From the NCBI GenBank assembly GCA_035291705.1, contig DATDRM010000092.1, positions 1-10,211 of the forward strand: a stretch of DNA of 10,211 bases. The letters run 5' to 3'. Of the stretch, positions 1 to 6,233 are shown piece after piece. The translations under genes and the position numbers were made by a program. The notes under the pieces were generated by a model. That model was not told the origin of the DNA. It saw only the letters and a list, made by a program, of their open reading frames with translations, and did not search any database. Source of the DNA: DATDRM01 sp035291705 (GTDB taxonomy: Bacteria > Chloroflexota > Anaerolineae > Anaerolineales > UBA4823). Every line of letters begins with the position of its first letter. The first letter of the stretch is position 1.

Positions 1-767
1 TCCAGCTCCTCGGATGTAGTGTCCCACAACGCCAGGGCTCTGAGACCCGGCGTATCGGCGACATAGCCGCCACCACTCAGAGGGAACAGCTCAGATAGGA
101 CGGTCGTGTGTTGTCCTTTCCCGGAGGCCTGGCTGATGTGCTGCACCGCCAGGCCGAGACCCGGCTGGATGGCGTTGAGCAGGCTGGATTTCCCCACGCC
201 TGACGGCCCAGCCAGGGCTGAAATCTTTCCAGTCAGGCATTGGTGGAGTTCAGCAATGCCCAACCCCGATTTTGCTGAAGTGAAGATGACGGGATACCCG
301 ATCGGGATGTAATGCCCGTATAAAGCCTGGGCTTTTTCGATGCCCACCAGGTCTACTTTGTTAGCCACGATCAGGGCGGGGACCTCCTGCTTTTCGGCGA
401 TCACCAGGAAGCGGTCCAGCATGCGCAGGCGCGGAGCTGGGCTGGCGCAGGCGAAGACGAAGACCGCCTGGTCTGGGTTGGCGATGATGATCTGTTGGTA
501 TACACCACGCGGGGCTGGGCCCAGGCGAGAGATCAGCCGCTGGCGAGGTTCGATCTCTGCGATTACCCCCCGCACTGCGTCGAGTGGCTCGACCTTGACC
601 CGGTCGCCGATGGCTGCCAGGTCGCCTCCCCGCGCGCCTTGCTTTAATCGCCCCCTCAACCGGCATACCAGGCTCCCGTCTTCCGTCTGCACGGTGAAGA
701 AACCGGATTGGGATTTGGTGATCAGGCCGGGTAAGAGGCGCTTCTCTTCAGTTATGCACCTATTCAC
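1..767 (-). CDS. rsgA: RsgA, small-subunit-dependent ribosome biogenesis GTPase (partial, C-terminus outside window)
   Basis: Circularly permuted GTPase that binds the 30S subunit late in assembly and hydrolyses GTP to release itself (known for the family). My minus-strand translation has an N-terminal OB-fold region (about residues 10-85, including ITKSQSGFFTVQTEDG), then the permuted G motifs: G4 NKVD (136-139), G5 SAK (164-166), G1 GPSGVGKSS (187-195), G2 HTT (220-222) and G3 DTPG (238-241). This G4-G5-G1-G2-G3 order is diagnostic. The reading frame is open to position 1, so the C-terminal zinc-binding domain lies outside. The start is taken as GTG at 767: the frame is closed by TGA at 773-771, and no ATG lies between that stop and the OB fold. 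No Shine-Dalgarno is visible; the start sits inside a heptamer repeat tract. The gene is last in the maf-PBP-rsgA order, 32 nt after the PBP stop. Identity is very secure; the exact start is not. Confidence 0.95.
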   Translation of the reverse strand, partial: MNRCITEEKRLLPGLITKSQSGFFTVQTEDGSLVCRLRGRLKQGARGGDLAAIGDRVKVEPLDAVRGVIAEIEPRQRLISRLGPAPRGVYQQIIIANPDQAVFVFACASPAPRLRMLDRFLVIAEKQEVPALIVANKVDLVGIEKAQALYGHYIPIGYPVIFTSAKSGLGIAELHQCLTGKISALAGPSGVGKSSLLNAIQPGLGLAVQHISQASGKGQHTTVLSELFPLSGGGYVADTPGLRALALWDTTSEEL

Positions 768-803
768 GTTTCACGTATTACGTACCACGTTTCACTTGTT
801 CAT
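762..803. repeat. Degenerate heptanucleotide tandem tract between PBP gene and rsgA
   Basis: Six consecutive 7-nt units run through the PBP/rsgA junction: attcacg, tttcacg, tattacg, taccacg, tttcact, tgttcat (plus strand). The consensus of the best four is roughly TWTYACG. On the minus strand the tract overlaps the PBP stop codon (802-800), carries two in-frame TGA stops ahead of rsgA (794-792 and 773-771), and supplies the GTG start and first codons of rsgA. The period is directly visible. Function is unknown. Confidence 0.75.
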
Positions 804-3004
804 GGTTCTGGCGTCTCCGTGACCTCCGGGGTGGGGGTTTTCCAGACACCAGGCAGGGTTTCCCAGGGGAAGGGATCGCGCTTGCCGAAGAAATACAGCT
901 GCATCAGGCCTTTGAAGATCGGCGCGGCGACTTCGGACCCTTCTCCTGCGTTCTCCAGGACGACAACCGCGGCCACATCGGGTTTGTCTGTCCGCTCTTC
1001 GAAGGTGTAGCCAGCGAACCAGGCGTGGGGGTTGCGGGGGGGATCTTGCGCCGTACCGGTTTTCCCGGCGATGTCGATCGGGAAGTTCGCAAAGACGCGG
1101 TGAGCAGTGCCGCGCCGGTTTTCGATCACGCTGACCATGGCCTCCTGGATGGTCTGCAGCGTCTGGGCGCTGATCGGCAGTTTTCCCCGCACCTCGGGCT
1201 TAAAGGTAACTGAAGGTGCGCCATCCGGTGGAGCGATGCGCTCGACGACCTGAGGCCGGTACAAGGTGCCGCCATTGCCGATGGCGGCGATGAAGTCCGC
1301 CACCTGCAGGGGGGTGACCTGCATCGCTCCCTGTCCCGTCGACTGGTTGGTCGCATCCAGGTTACTGGCTGGATCTGGCACTTGGCCTTCTACTTCTGCG
1401 ACTTGATCGATACCGGTCGCCTGGCTCAGGCCAAAACCGCGCGCCATGTCAGATACAGCGGTGATCAATCCCTGATTGTAGAGGTCGTTCCCAATATGGT
1501 AAAAATACGGGTTGCAGGAGCGCATCAAGCCTTCAGGGAGGGTGAGCGGGCCGCTGGCAGGCAGTTCTTTCTCGTATGTCCAGTCATAAAGCGTCACACC
1601 TTGCAGCTCGGTGAAAGTGTGCTGGCATTCATAAACGGTTTCCGGGGTGTAAAGACCACTCTCCATAGCGGCGGCCATGGTGATGATCTTAAACACTGAG
1701 CCGAGCGGGTATTGACCCTGGGTAGCCCGGTTGAGTAAAGGGATCGTATTCTGGTCAAACAGCTCACCGATCTCGTATCCACTGTTCAGGTTGGCAGGCT
1801 CGAACAGATTGGGATCGAAGCCGGGGGAGGAAGCCATGGCGAGCACCCGGCCGGTATCGCGTTCCAAAATCACGACCGCGCCCTTAAAACCATCGATGGC
1901 CTGCTGGGCGCCGAGCTGCAGTTCTTTATCCAGGGTGGTAAAGATCGCCTGGGCTGGCTCAGCAGGGCTTTCTGCCAGCTTGGTGACCGTGGCGCCGTTC
2001 GGATCTACCACGTACAGCGCGCCGCCACGCTTTCCGGATAAGTACGCCTCACCCCATTTCTCCAGGCCGGCTTGACCGACCCTCTCATCTTGAAGGTAGC
2101 CCTGGCGCTGGTATTCCTCCACTTCCTCAGCGGGGATGGCGCTGACGTACCCGATCACATGTGGGGCGATGCCGCCATCGAAGTAAAAGCGAGATCGGAA
2201 GGGGCTTAACACCAGTCCAGCCAATCCGGAGAGTACGCCCTCCCGTTGTCGCACAAGATCGGCGGGGACTGCCAGAAGCGGCAGGTACCAACCGGCCCCA
2301 GGCGGGAAGTTTTCGTACCGGGCACGGATGTTATCTGGATGCAGGCCGGTCAGGCGCCAGAGTTCGCTGAGCAGTGTGTCCTCCTGGTCGGGATCAATCT
2401 GGTCCGGAAAAACGCCCAGCGCAGTGGCATCGGCCTGGGCCACCAGGGCTTGTTCGTCTCGATCATAAATGTTAGCGCGCGAGGGGATCAGCCGGTCCAT
2501 ACGCAGGGTATTTCCGCCGCCGAGTTCAGGCAGGATCAAGGCCTTATCCCATTGCACCCGCCACTTGCCGTCTTCCAGGCTGAGGTTCATTAAGGTGTCC
2601 CGCACGATGTCGCCCACCAGAGCACTGTGCAGGTTCCCCCGGTAGGAGACCTGCGCGCTCCGGGTCTGGGTGAGCGAGGATAGGATTTGTGAGTCGAGGC
2701 TGCTGAGAGCGGCCTCGGTTGCCACGCGGCTGTAAATCTCGGTAAACTCCTCCTCGGTCAGGGCATCCTGGCTGATGGAAGTGAGCATGCCATACATCTT
2801 GGCATAATCATCTACTTTCCAGGCTTCGAGATAGGCGCGGGCAGCCGCCTCTACGTCTGGAGCCTGGGTCGTGTTCACCCCCGGCTGCGGCAGAGTGGGA
2901 GTCGTTGGTGGGGGGGGGCTGGCTGCGACGGATGGGCCTGGCTGACTGCACCCTACAAGAAGGAGGGCGAGGATGACAGGCAAAAACCAACAGAATGACT
3001 TCAT
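800..3004 (-). CDS. Class B penicillin-binding protein, MecA/PBP3-type lipoprotein (D,D-transpeptidase)
   Basis: Peptidoglycan cross-linking transpeptidase of 734 residues, predicted to act on the outer face of the membrane. It begins with a lipoprotein signal whose lipobox is LVGC (modified Cys19), followed by a Pro/Thr-rich linker (about 28-48). Residues about 50-157 match the NTF2-like MecA_N domain (AYLEAWKVDDYAKMY, then DGKWRVQWD). Residues about 165-340 form the PBP dimerisation domain, beginning near RLIPSRANIYDRD. The transpeptidase domain (about 350-705) has all three catalytic motifs: SVFK (Ser436, Lys439), SCN (496-498) and KTGTA (648-652). The C-terminus is a Thr/Glu/Pro tail. The ATG is fixed by the signal peptide; it has no clear Shine-Dalgarno but a TAAAAT box 6 nt upstream. 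The MecA_N domain is known from low-affinity PBPs such as PBP2a and B. subtilis PBP3. Reduced beta-lactam affinity here is only an inference. maf lies 47 nt upstream. Confidence 0.93.
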   Translation of the reverse strand: MKSFCWFLPVILALLLVGCSQPGPSVAASPPPPTTPTLPQPGVNTTQAPDVEAAARAYLEAWKVDDYAKMYGMLTSISQDALTEEEFTEIYSRVATEAALSSLDSQILSSLTQTRSAQVSYRGNLHSALVGDIVRDTLMNLSLEDGKWRVQWDKALILPELGGGNTLRMDRLIPSRANIYDRDEQALVAQADATALGVFPDQIDPDQEDTLLSELWRLTGLHPDNIRARYENFPPGAGWYLPLLAVPADLVRQREGVLSGLAGLVLSPFRSRFYFDGGIAPHVIGYVSAIPAEEVEEYQRQGYLQDERVGQAGLEKWGEAYLSGKRGGALYVVDPNGATVTKLAESPAEPAQAIFTTLDKELQLGAQQAIDGFKGAVVILERDTGRVLAMASSPGFDPNLFEPANLNSGYEIGELFDQNTIPLLNRATQGQYPLGSVFKIITMAAAMESGLYTPETVYECQHTFTELQGVTLYDWTYEKELPASGPLTLPEGLMRSCNPYFYHIGNDLYNQGLITAVSDMARGFGLSQATGIDQVAEVEGQVPDPASNLDATNQSTGQGAMQVTPLQVADFIAAIGNGGTLYRPQVVERIAPPDGAPSVTFKPEVRGKLPISAQTLQTIQEAMVSVIENRRGTAHRVFANFPIDIAGKTGTAQDPPRNPHAWFAGYTFEERTDKPDVAAVVVLENAGEGSEVAAPIFKGLMQLYFFGKRDPFPWETLPGVWKTPTPEVTETPEP
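2910..2918. repeat. Nine-base G/C homopolymer in the PBP coding region
   Basis: A run of nine G on the plus strand reads as C9 in the PBP gene. It spans codons 29-32 of the Ser-Pro-Pro-Pro-Pro linker just after the lipobox. A one-base slip would shift the frame before any folded domain. Confidence 0.8.
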
Positions 3005-3016
3005 GGTGCAATTTTA
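3005..3016 (-). promoter_or_regulatory. Possible -10 box (TAAAAT) directly before the PBP start, leaderless-type
   Basis: On the minus strand TAAAAT (3016-3011) is followed by six bases, TGCACC, and then the PBP ATG. No Shine-Dalgarno lies at the normal distance. I see no convincing -35 hexamer. The layout fits a leaderless promoter in which transcription begins at or next to the ATG, and would give the PBP gene its own promoter inside the operon. This is inference from motif and spacing, supported by the same arrangement at two other genes here. Confidence 0.45.
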
Positions 3017-3051
3017 CCTTATCGGGAGACCATTCAGTGTTTCTAAATCCC

Positions 3052-3699
3052 TCAAAACCCTCCGAGGACCAGGGTGGATAACTGGCAGTGATAGCCTGAT
3101 GAAGAACGACATTCTCTGGTGAGGTCGTTCGGCGGCTCGAGGTTGAATTCCCTCAGCACCGGCGTCAGGTGGCATAATGGCAGCCCGATTACATTGGTAT
3201 AGCAGCCTCGCAGGCGTTCGACCGGGCTAAAACCGCTGTGCTGGATGGCATACGCCCCGGCTTTGTCCAGAGGATCGCCGGTGGCGACATAAGCCTGGAT
3301 TTCAGCCTCGTCGTAGACGCGCATCAGCACATCGGTGATGCACTTTTCGGTGATCAACTTACCGCTGTCCACGTGCATCACAGCCAGGCCAGTGAAAACC
3401 TGGTGGTAGTGGCCGCGTAAGCTGCGCAACATGTCGGCGGCGTGAGCGGGACTGCTTGGCTTGCCCAGAATCTGGGCGTTGTCGACCACGGCGGTATCGG
3501 CAGCGATGACCAGGCTGCCCTGGGGAGCGCGTTGGGCTGCCGAATGTGCCTTCTTCCGAGCCAGGCGCAAGACATAATCGGCTGGGGCTTCACCGGGTTT
3601 GAGGCGCTCATCGATTTCAACCGGGATGACTTGATATATCCACCCTCCCAGGGCGATCAGTTGTCGACGCCGCGGGGAATTGGAGGCTAAGATTAACAT
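3052..3699 (-). CDS. maf: Maf-family nucleoside triphosphate pyrophosphatase
   Basis: Cytoplasmic housecleaning enzyme that hydrolyses non-canonical or pyrimidine nucleoside triphosphates to monophosphate and pyrophosphate; the family is also linked to septum inhibition. The 215-residue product has the N-terminal signature ASNSPRRR (5-12), AADT with the expected catalytic Asp68, GKP (79-81), DKAGAYAIQ (145-153) and GCYTNVIGLP (165-174). The AIQ form of the fourth motif resembles the YhdE type (dTTP/UTP) more than the YceF type (7-methyl-GTP); this assignment is from memory and tentative. About 28 residues follow the point where typical Maf proteins of about 190-200 residues end, including two Cys (197 and 205). 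The ATG places the signature at the extreme N-terminus, as usual. It is first in the minus-strand group and has a TAAAAT box 7 nt before the start. Confidence 0.93.
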   Translation of the reverse strand: MLILASNSPRRRQLIALGGWIYQVIPVEIDERLKPGEAPADYVLRLARKKAHSAAQRAPQGSLVIAADTAVVDNAQILGKPSSPAHAADMLRSLRGHYHQVFTGLAVMHVDSGKLITEKCITDVLMRVYDEAEIQAYVATGDPLDKAGAYAIQHSGFSPVERLRGCYTNVIGLPLCHLTPVLREFNLEPPNDLTRECRSSSGYHCQLSTLVLGGF

Positions 3700-3712
3700 C
3701 GGATCAATTTTA
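3700..3712 (-). promoter_or_regulatory. Possible -10 box (TAAAAT) directly before maf, leaderless-type
   Basis: Minus-strand TAAAAT (3712-3707) is followed by seven bases, TGATCCG, and the maf ATG. There is no Shine-Dalgarno and no obvious -35 element. The same box-to-ATG layout occurs before the PBP gene and the FHA gene. This would be the main promoter of the maf-PBP-rsgA group. Confidence 0.45.
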
Positions 3713-3921
3713 ACCCAAGTCGTGATATTTCCACCATCCAGGTCAGGCTAGAAGTCTGCGATTGTCCATCAATTCCTCTACCCCTTTCTCCGAAGCCGTT
3801 GTAGAATCGACGGAGGGGGGAATCGCCTCTCGGGATTGCGCAGGTTATTGGTGAAGTGATTTCCGTGTCTGAATCAAAAAAGGTGCTTGCACTTCATGAG
3901 CCATACAAAATTGTCGAACTT

Positions 3922-3978
3922 GACTATCTGACTACAGGACTACGCCGATGCACAGCATCGGACGACTAATCGACTAAA
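3922..3978. repeat. GACTA-type octamer repeats flanking a 7-bp hairpin, upstream of xpt
   Basis: Three 8-nt units start at 3922, 3930 and 3938 (gactatct, gactacag, gactacgc). Two more follow at 3963 and 3971 (cgactaat, cgactaaa). Between the groups lies a perfect inverted repeat, ccgatgc (3945-3951) and gcatcgg (3955-3961), around the loop aca. The tract ends 2 nt before the xpt Shine-Dalgarno, so it would lie in the leader RNA if transcription starts upstream. Role unknown. Confidence 0.65.
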
Positions 3979-3980
3979 TT

Positions 3981-3985
3981 AGGAG
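3981..3985 (+). promoter_or_regulatory. Shine-Dalgarno of xpt
   Basis: AGGAG with a 6-nt spacer to the ATG at 3992. It fixes the xpt start and shows that this genome does use Shine-Dalgarno sites, which makes their absence at the TAAAAT-preceded genes more meaningful. Confidence 0.8.
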
Positions 3986-3991
3986 ATCATC

Positions 3992-4597
3992 ATGCAGGCG
4001 CTCAAAGAACGCATCTTACGAGAGGGGAAGAACCTGGGGAACGGCATCCTCAAGGTAGATGGCTTTATCAACCACCAGGTTGACCCGCGCTTGATGGACG
4101 CCTGCGGGCGTGAGCTGGCGGGACGTTTCCGCAGGGTAGGCGCTACGAAGGTGCTTACGGCTGAGATCTCCGGCATCGCGCCGGCCTTAACCACCGCCTT
4201 CCATCTTGGGTTGCCGGTCGTTTACGCGCGCAAGAACAAACCGATCACGATGCCCGATCAGGTCTTCTTGACGCTGACGCCCTCGCATACCAAAGGGCGC
4301 ACCGTCGAGCTGATCATTTCACCGGAGTACCTGGCTGGCGGCGAGCGGGTGCTGGTGATCGACGATTTCCTGGCGACCGGCGCGACTATCCTGGGCTTGG
4401 TGCGCCTGGCGCAGACCGCGGGGGCGATCATCGTCGGCGTCGGCGCGTTGATCGAAAAAAGTTTCGAGGGCGGCCGCGCCGCGCTGGCAGCCCTGGGAGT
4501 GCCGATCGAATCGCTGGCGGTGATTACATCAATGGAAGGAGATATTATTCTCTTTGAAGGGGATGAGGCAGAAAGTGAACAGGGGATAAAGGGATAA
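3992..4597 (+). CDS. xpt: Xanthine phosphoribosyltransferase
   Basis: Purine-salvage enzyme converting xanthine and PRPP to XMP and pyrophosphate in the cytoplasm. The 201-residue product resembles B. subtilis Xpt along its length: N-terminal MQALKERI, LKVDGFINHQVDP (20-32), SGIAPA (60-65), YARKNKP (78-84), the PRPP-binding loop VLVIDDFLATGAT (120-132) with acidic pair Asp124-Asp125, and IEKSF (154-158). FINHQVDP and YARK(N/H)K separate Xpt from adenine and hypoxanthine-guanine phosphoribosyltransferases. Shine-Dalgarno and ATG are clear. The last codons and the TAA stop lie inside a heptamer repeat tract, so the final few residues (QGIKG) are repeat-encoded. guaA, which uses XMP, follows after 65 nt, so both genes probably serve guanine-nucleotide salvage. 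In B. subtilis xpt has a guanine riboswitch; none is recognisable here. Confidence 0.93.
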   Translation: MQALKERILREGKNLGNGILKVDGFINHQVDPRLMDACGRELAGRFRRVGATKVLTAEISGIAPALTTAFHLGLPVVYARKNKPITMPDQVFLTLTPSHTKGRTVELIISPEYLAGGERVLVIDDFLATGATILGLVRLAQTAGAIIVGVGALIEKSFEGGRAALAALGVPIESLAVITSMEGDIILFEGDEAESEQGIKG

Positions 4598-4644
4598 GGG
4601 TTAGGGGTTTGATTGACCCTTATCCCTTACCCCCTAATCCCTGG
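4582..4644. repeat. Inverted heptamer tract between xpt and guaA, able to form a hairpin
   Basis: Nine 7-nt units in a row: four G-rich units from 4582 (ggggata, aagggat, aagggtt, aggggtt), a central unit tgattga (4610-4616), and four C-rich units from 4617 (cccttat, cccttac, cccctaa, tccctgg). The arms are complementary: 4589-4601 pairs perfectly with 4616-4628 (13 bp, 14-nt loop). It contains the xpt stop codon. There is no T-run after either arm on either strand, so it is not a canonical intrinsic terminator. It could be a transcript-stabilising or attenuating stem, or simply a repeat-family member. Confidence 0.75.
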
Positions 4645-4662
4645 GTTCGATCGCTGGTAACC

Positions 4663-6219
4663 ATGGATACGATCGTTATTCTCGACTTCGGGTCACAATA
4701 TGCGCAGTTGATCGCCCGCCGGGTGCGAGAAGCCTGCGTTTACTGTGAACTGTTCCCCTGGGATACGCCGCGGGAGCGCACACTGGCTTTGAACCCGAAA
4801 GGTTTTATCCTCTCCGGAGGGCCTTCTTCGGTGTATGCGGCCAGCGCGCCGCAGATCCCGGCTTATGTTTTTGAGAGCGGCCGGCCTGTGCTGGGGATTT
4901 GTTACGGGATGCAGGCGCTCACTCATGCCCTGGGAGGCGTTGTCGCTGCCTCGACTGAGAGGGAGTATGGCCCGGCCCAGGTGGAGACATTGGTCCCCAA
5001 CCCGCTCTTACCGCCCGGCCAGCAGGCTGTGTGGATGTCGCATGGCGACCGGATTGAGACGCCTCCGGCTAGTTTCACGCTGCTCGCCCGTAGCGACAAT
5101 TCCCCAGTGGCGGCAATGGGCGATCTGCAGCGCGATTACTATGGTCTGCAATTTCATCCTGAAGTGCACCATACCCCGGCTGGAGCTGAAATATTGCGCC
5201 GCTTCGTGGTTGACGTGTGCGGCGCTCAGGCAGATTGGATGCCTGAGTCGATCATCAGCCAGAGCGTCCAACGCGTCCGCGCCCAGGTCGGGGGTGAGCG
5301 GGTGCTGTCTGCTGTGAGCGGAGGGGTGGATTCCAGCGTGGCGACTGCGATGGTGCAGCGCGCCATCGGCGAGCAGCTGGTGGCAGTGTTTGTGGATACC
5401 GGTATGCTCCGCCAGGGTGAGAGCCGGCAGGTGATCCAGGCATTCCAACGCCAGCTGGGGGTGGAGTTGATTGCAGTGGACGCCGTCGATCGATTTATGG
5501 GAGCGCTGCGCGGTGTCACCGATCCGGAAGAAAAACGACGCATCATTGGTGAAACTTTTATCCGGGTCTTTGAAATCCAGGCACAGGGACTGGGCTGGCC
5601 GCGTTTCCTGGTGCAGGGCACGATTTATCCGGACGTGGTCGAGTCGCGGGGGCCGGATCGCGCCCAGGTGGAGCGCATCAAGACCCATCATAACGTCGGC
5701 GGCCTGCCAGATGACATGCACTTCGAATTGGTTGAGCCTCTACGTTACTTATTTAAAGACGAAGTGCGCGCCGTAGGCCAGGCGCTGGGCCTGCCGCAGG
5801 AACTGGTGTGGCGGCAACCCTTCCCGGGTCCAGGTTTAGCCGTACGCTGCCTGGGTGAGGTCACGCCAGAACGGCTGGCCCACCTGCGGGCAGCTGATGA
5901 AATCCTGATCTCGGAGTTAGCAGCTGCGGGACTGTTGAGCATGACAGCGCGCCAGGATGTCGTGCATGGCACAGCGCAGGCCTTTGCAGTCTTGCTCCCG
6001 GTGCGCTCTGTCGGGGTGATGGGCGACCAACGCACTTATCAAGAAGTGGTCGCTTTGCGCGCCGTCACCACCGAGGACTACATGACCGCCGATTGGGCGC
6101 GTTTGCCATATGAGTTGCTGGCGCGCATTGCCAATCGGATCGTTAATGAGGTGGCGGGAGTCAACAGGGTGGTGTATGATATAACCAGCAAACCGCCAGC
6201 GACGATCGAATGGGAGTGA
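4663..6219 (+). CDS. guaA: GMP synthase (glutamine-hydrolysing)
   Basis: Final step of GMP synthesis: XMP + ATP + glutamine to GMP + AMP + PPi + glutamate. From ATG 4663 the product has 518 residues, normal for the family. The class I glutamine amidotransferase domain (about 3-190) has ILSGGPSS (49-56), the nucleophile motif GICYGMQ with Cys80, and catalytic His165/Glu167 in QFHPE. The ATP-pyrophosphatase domain carries the P-loop SGGVDSS (219-225). The dimerisation domain (about 395-518) follows QPFPGPGLAVR (385-395) and ends in the typical PPATIEWE. I chose ATG 4663 because MDTIVILDFGSQY matches usual GuaA N-termini; the in-frame TTG at 4609 would add 18 residues read out of the repeat tract. 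No strong Shine-Dalgarno is seen. The stop lies 14 nt before the next gene, suggesting cotranscription. Confidence 0.96.
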   Translation: MDTIVILDFGSQYAQLIARRVREACVYCELFPWDTPRERTLALNPKGFILSGGPSSVYAASAPQIPAYVFESGRPVLGICYGMQALTHALGGVVAASTEREYGPAQVETLVPNPLLPPGQQAVWMSHGDRIETPPASFTLLARSDNSPVAAMGDLQRDYYGLQFHPEVHHTPAGAEILRRFVVDVCGAQADWMPESIISQSVQRVRAQVGGERVLSAVSGGVDSSVATAMVQRAIGEQLVAVFVDTGMLRQGESRQVIQAFQRQLGVELIAVDAVDRFMGALRGVTDPEEKRRIIGETFIRVFEIQAQGLGWPRFLVQGTIYPDVVESRGPDRAQVERIKTHHNVGGLPDDMHFELVEPLRYLFKDEVRAVGQALGLPQELVWRQPFPGPGLAVRCLGEVTPERLAHLRAADEILISELAAAGLLSMTARQDVVHGTAQAFAVLLPVRSVGVMGDQRTYQEVVALRAVTTEDYMTADWARLPYELLARIANRIVNEVAGVNRVVYDITSKPPATIEWE

Positions 6220-6225
6220 AAGGAG
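6219..6225 (+). promoter_or_regulatory. Shine-Dalgarno deciding the membrane-protein start
   Basis: AAAGGAG lies 8 nt before ATG 6234 and overlaps the last base of the guaA stop. It favours ATG 6234 over the in-frame ATG at 6210, which lies inside guaA and lacks such a site. Confidence 0.75.
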
Positions 6226-6233
6226 CATGCACT

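Larger units (their letters stand above)
3713..3991. other. Divergent intergenic region between maf and xpt
   Basis: About 280 nt without a supportable gene. It should hold the plus-strand promoter for xpt, but I could not find a convincing -35/-10 pair; TAGAAT near 3800 is the best isolated -10-like hexamer. The middle part (about 3809-3840) is G-rich and then C/T-rich, without a clean hairpin. The right end holds an octamer repeat with a hairpin and the xpt Shine-Dalgarno. I see no riboswitch, tRNA or terminator. Confidence 0.6.

Noticed and set aside
340..822. Plus-strand ORF of 160 codons opposite rsgA
   Set aside because: Antisense shadow of a well-supported GTPase gene; no recognisable motifs.
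3856..3969. Small plus-strand ORF (GTG start, 37 codons) before xpt
   Set aside because: No Shine-Dalgarno, no recognisable protein, low third-position GC unlike the neighbours, and its last third is made of the octamer repeat and hairpin.
3900..3991. Purine (guanine) riboswitch upstream of xpt, suggested by the gene and by GACTA motifs
   Set aside because: GACTA occurs here as tandem octamers. The other conserved riboswitch elements, such as TCTACC and CCGTAAAT in two kissing loops, are not present upstream.
4589..4628. Intrinsic terminator between xpt and guaA
   Set aside because: The stem is good, but the loop is 14 nt and no T-run follows on either strand; downstream guaA lacks a clear promoter and seems to need read-through.
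4609..4662. Longer GuaA start at TTG 4609
   Set aside because: It lies inside the heptamer repeat, has no homologous counterpart at GuaA N-termini, and ATG 4663 gives the standard MDTIVILDFGSQY start.
5008..5721. Minus-strand ORF of 237 codons opposite guaA
   Set aside because: Shadow of guaA in GC-rich sequence; the opposite strand has every GMP synthase motif intact.
6210..6233. Upstream ATG 6210 for the membrane protein
   Set aside because: It lies inside guaA without a Shine-Dalgarno; AAAGGAG is ideally spaced for ATG 6234.
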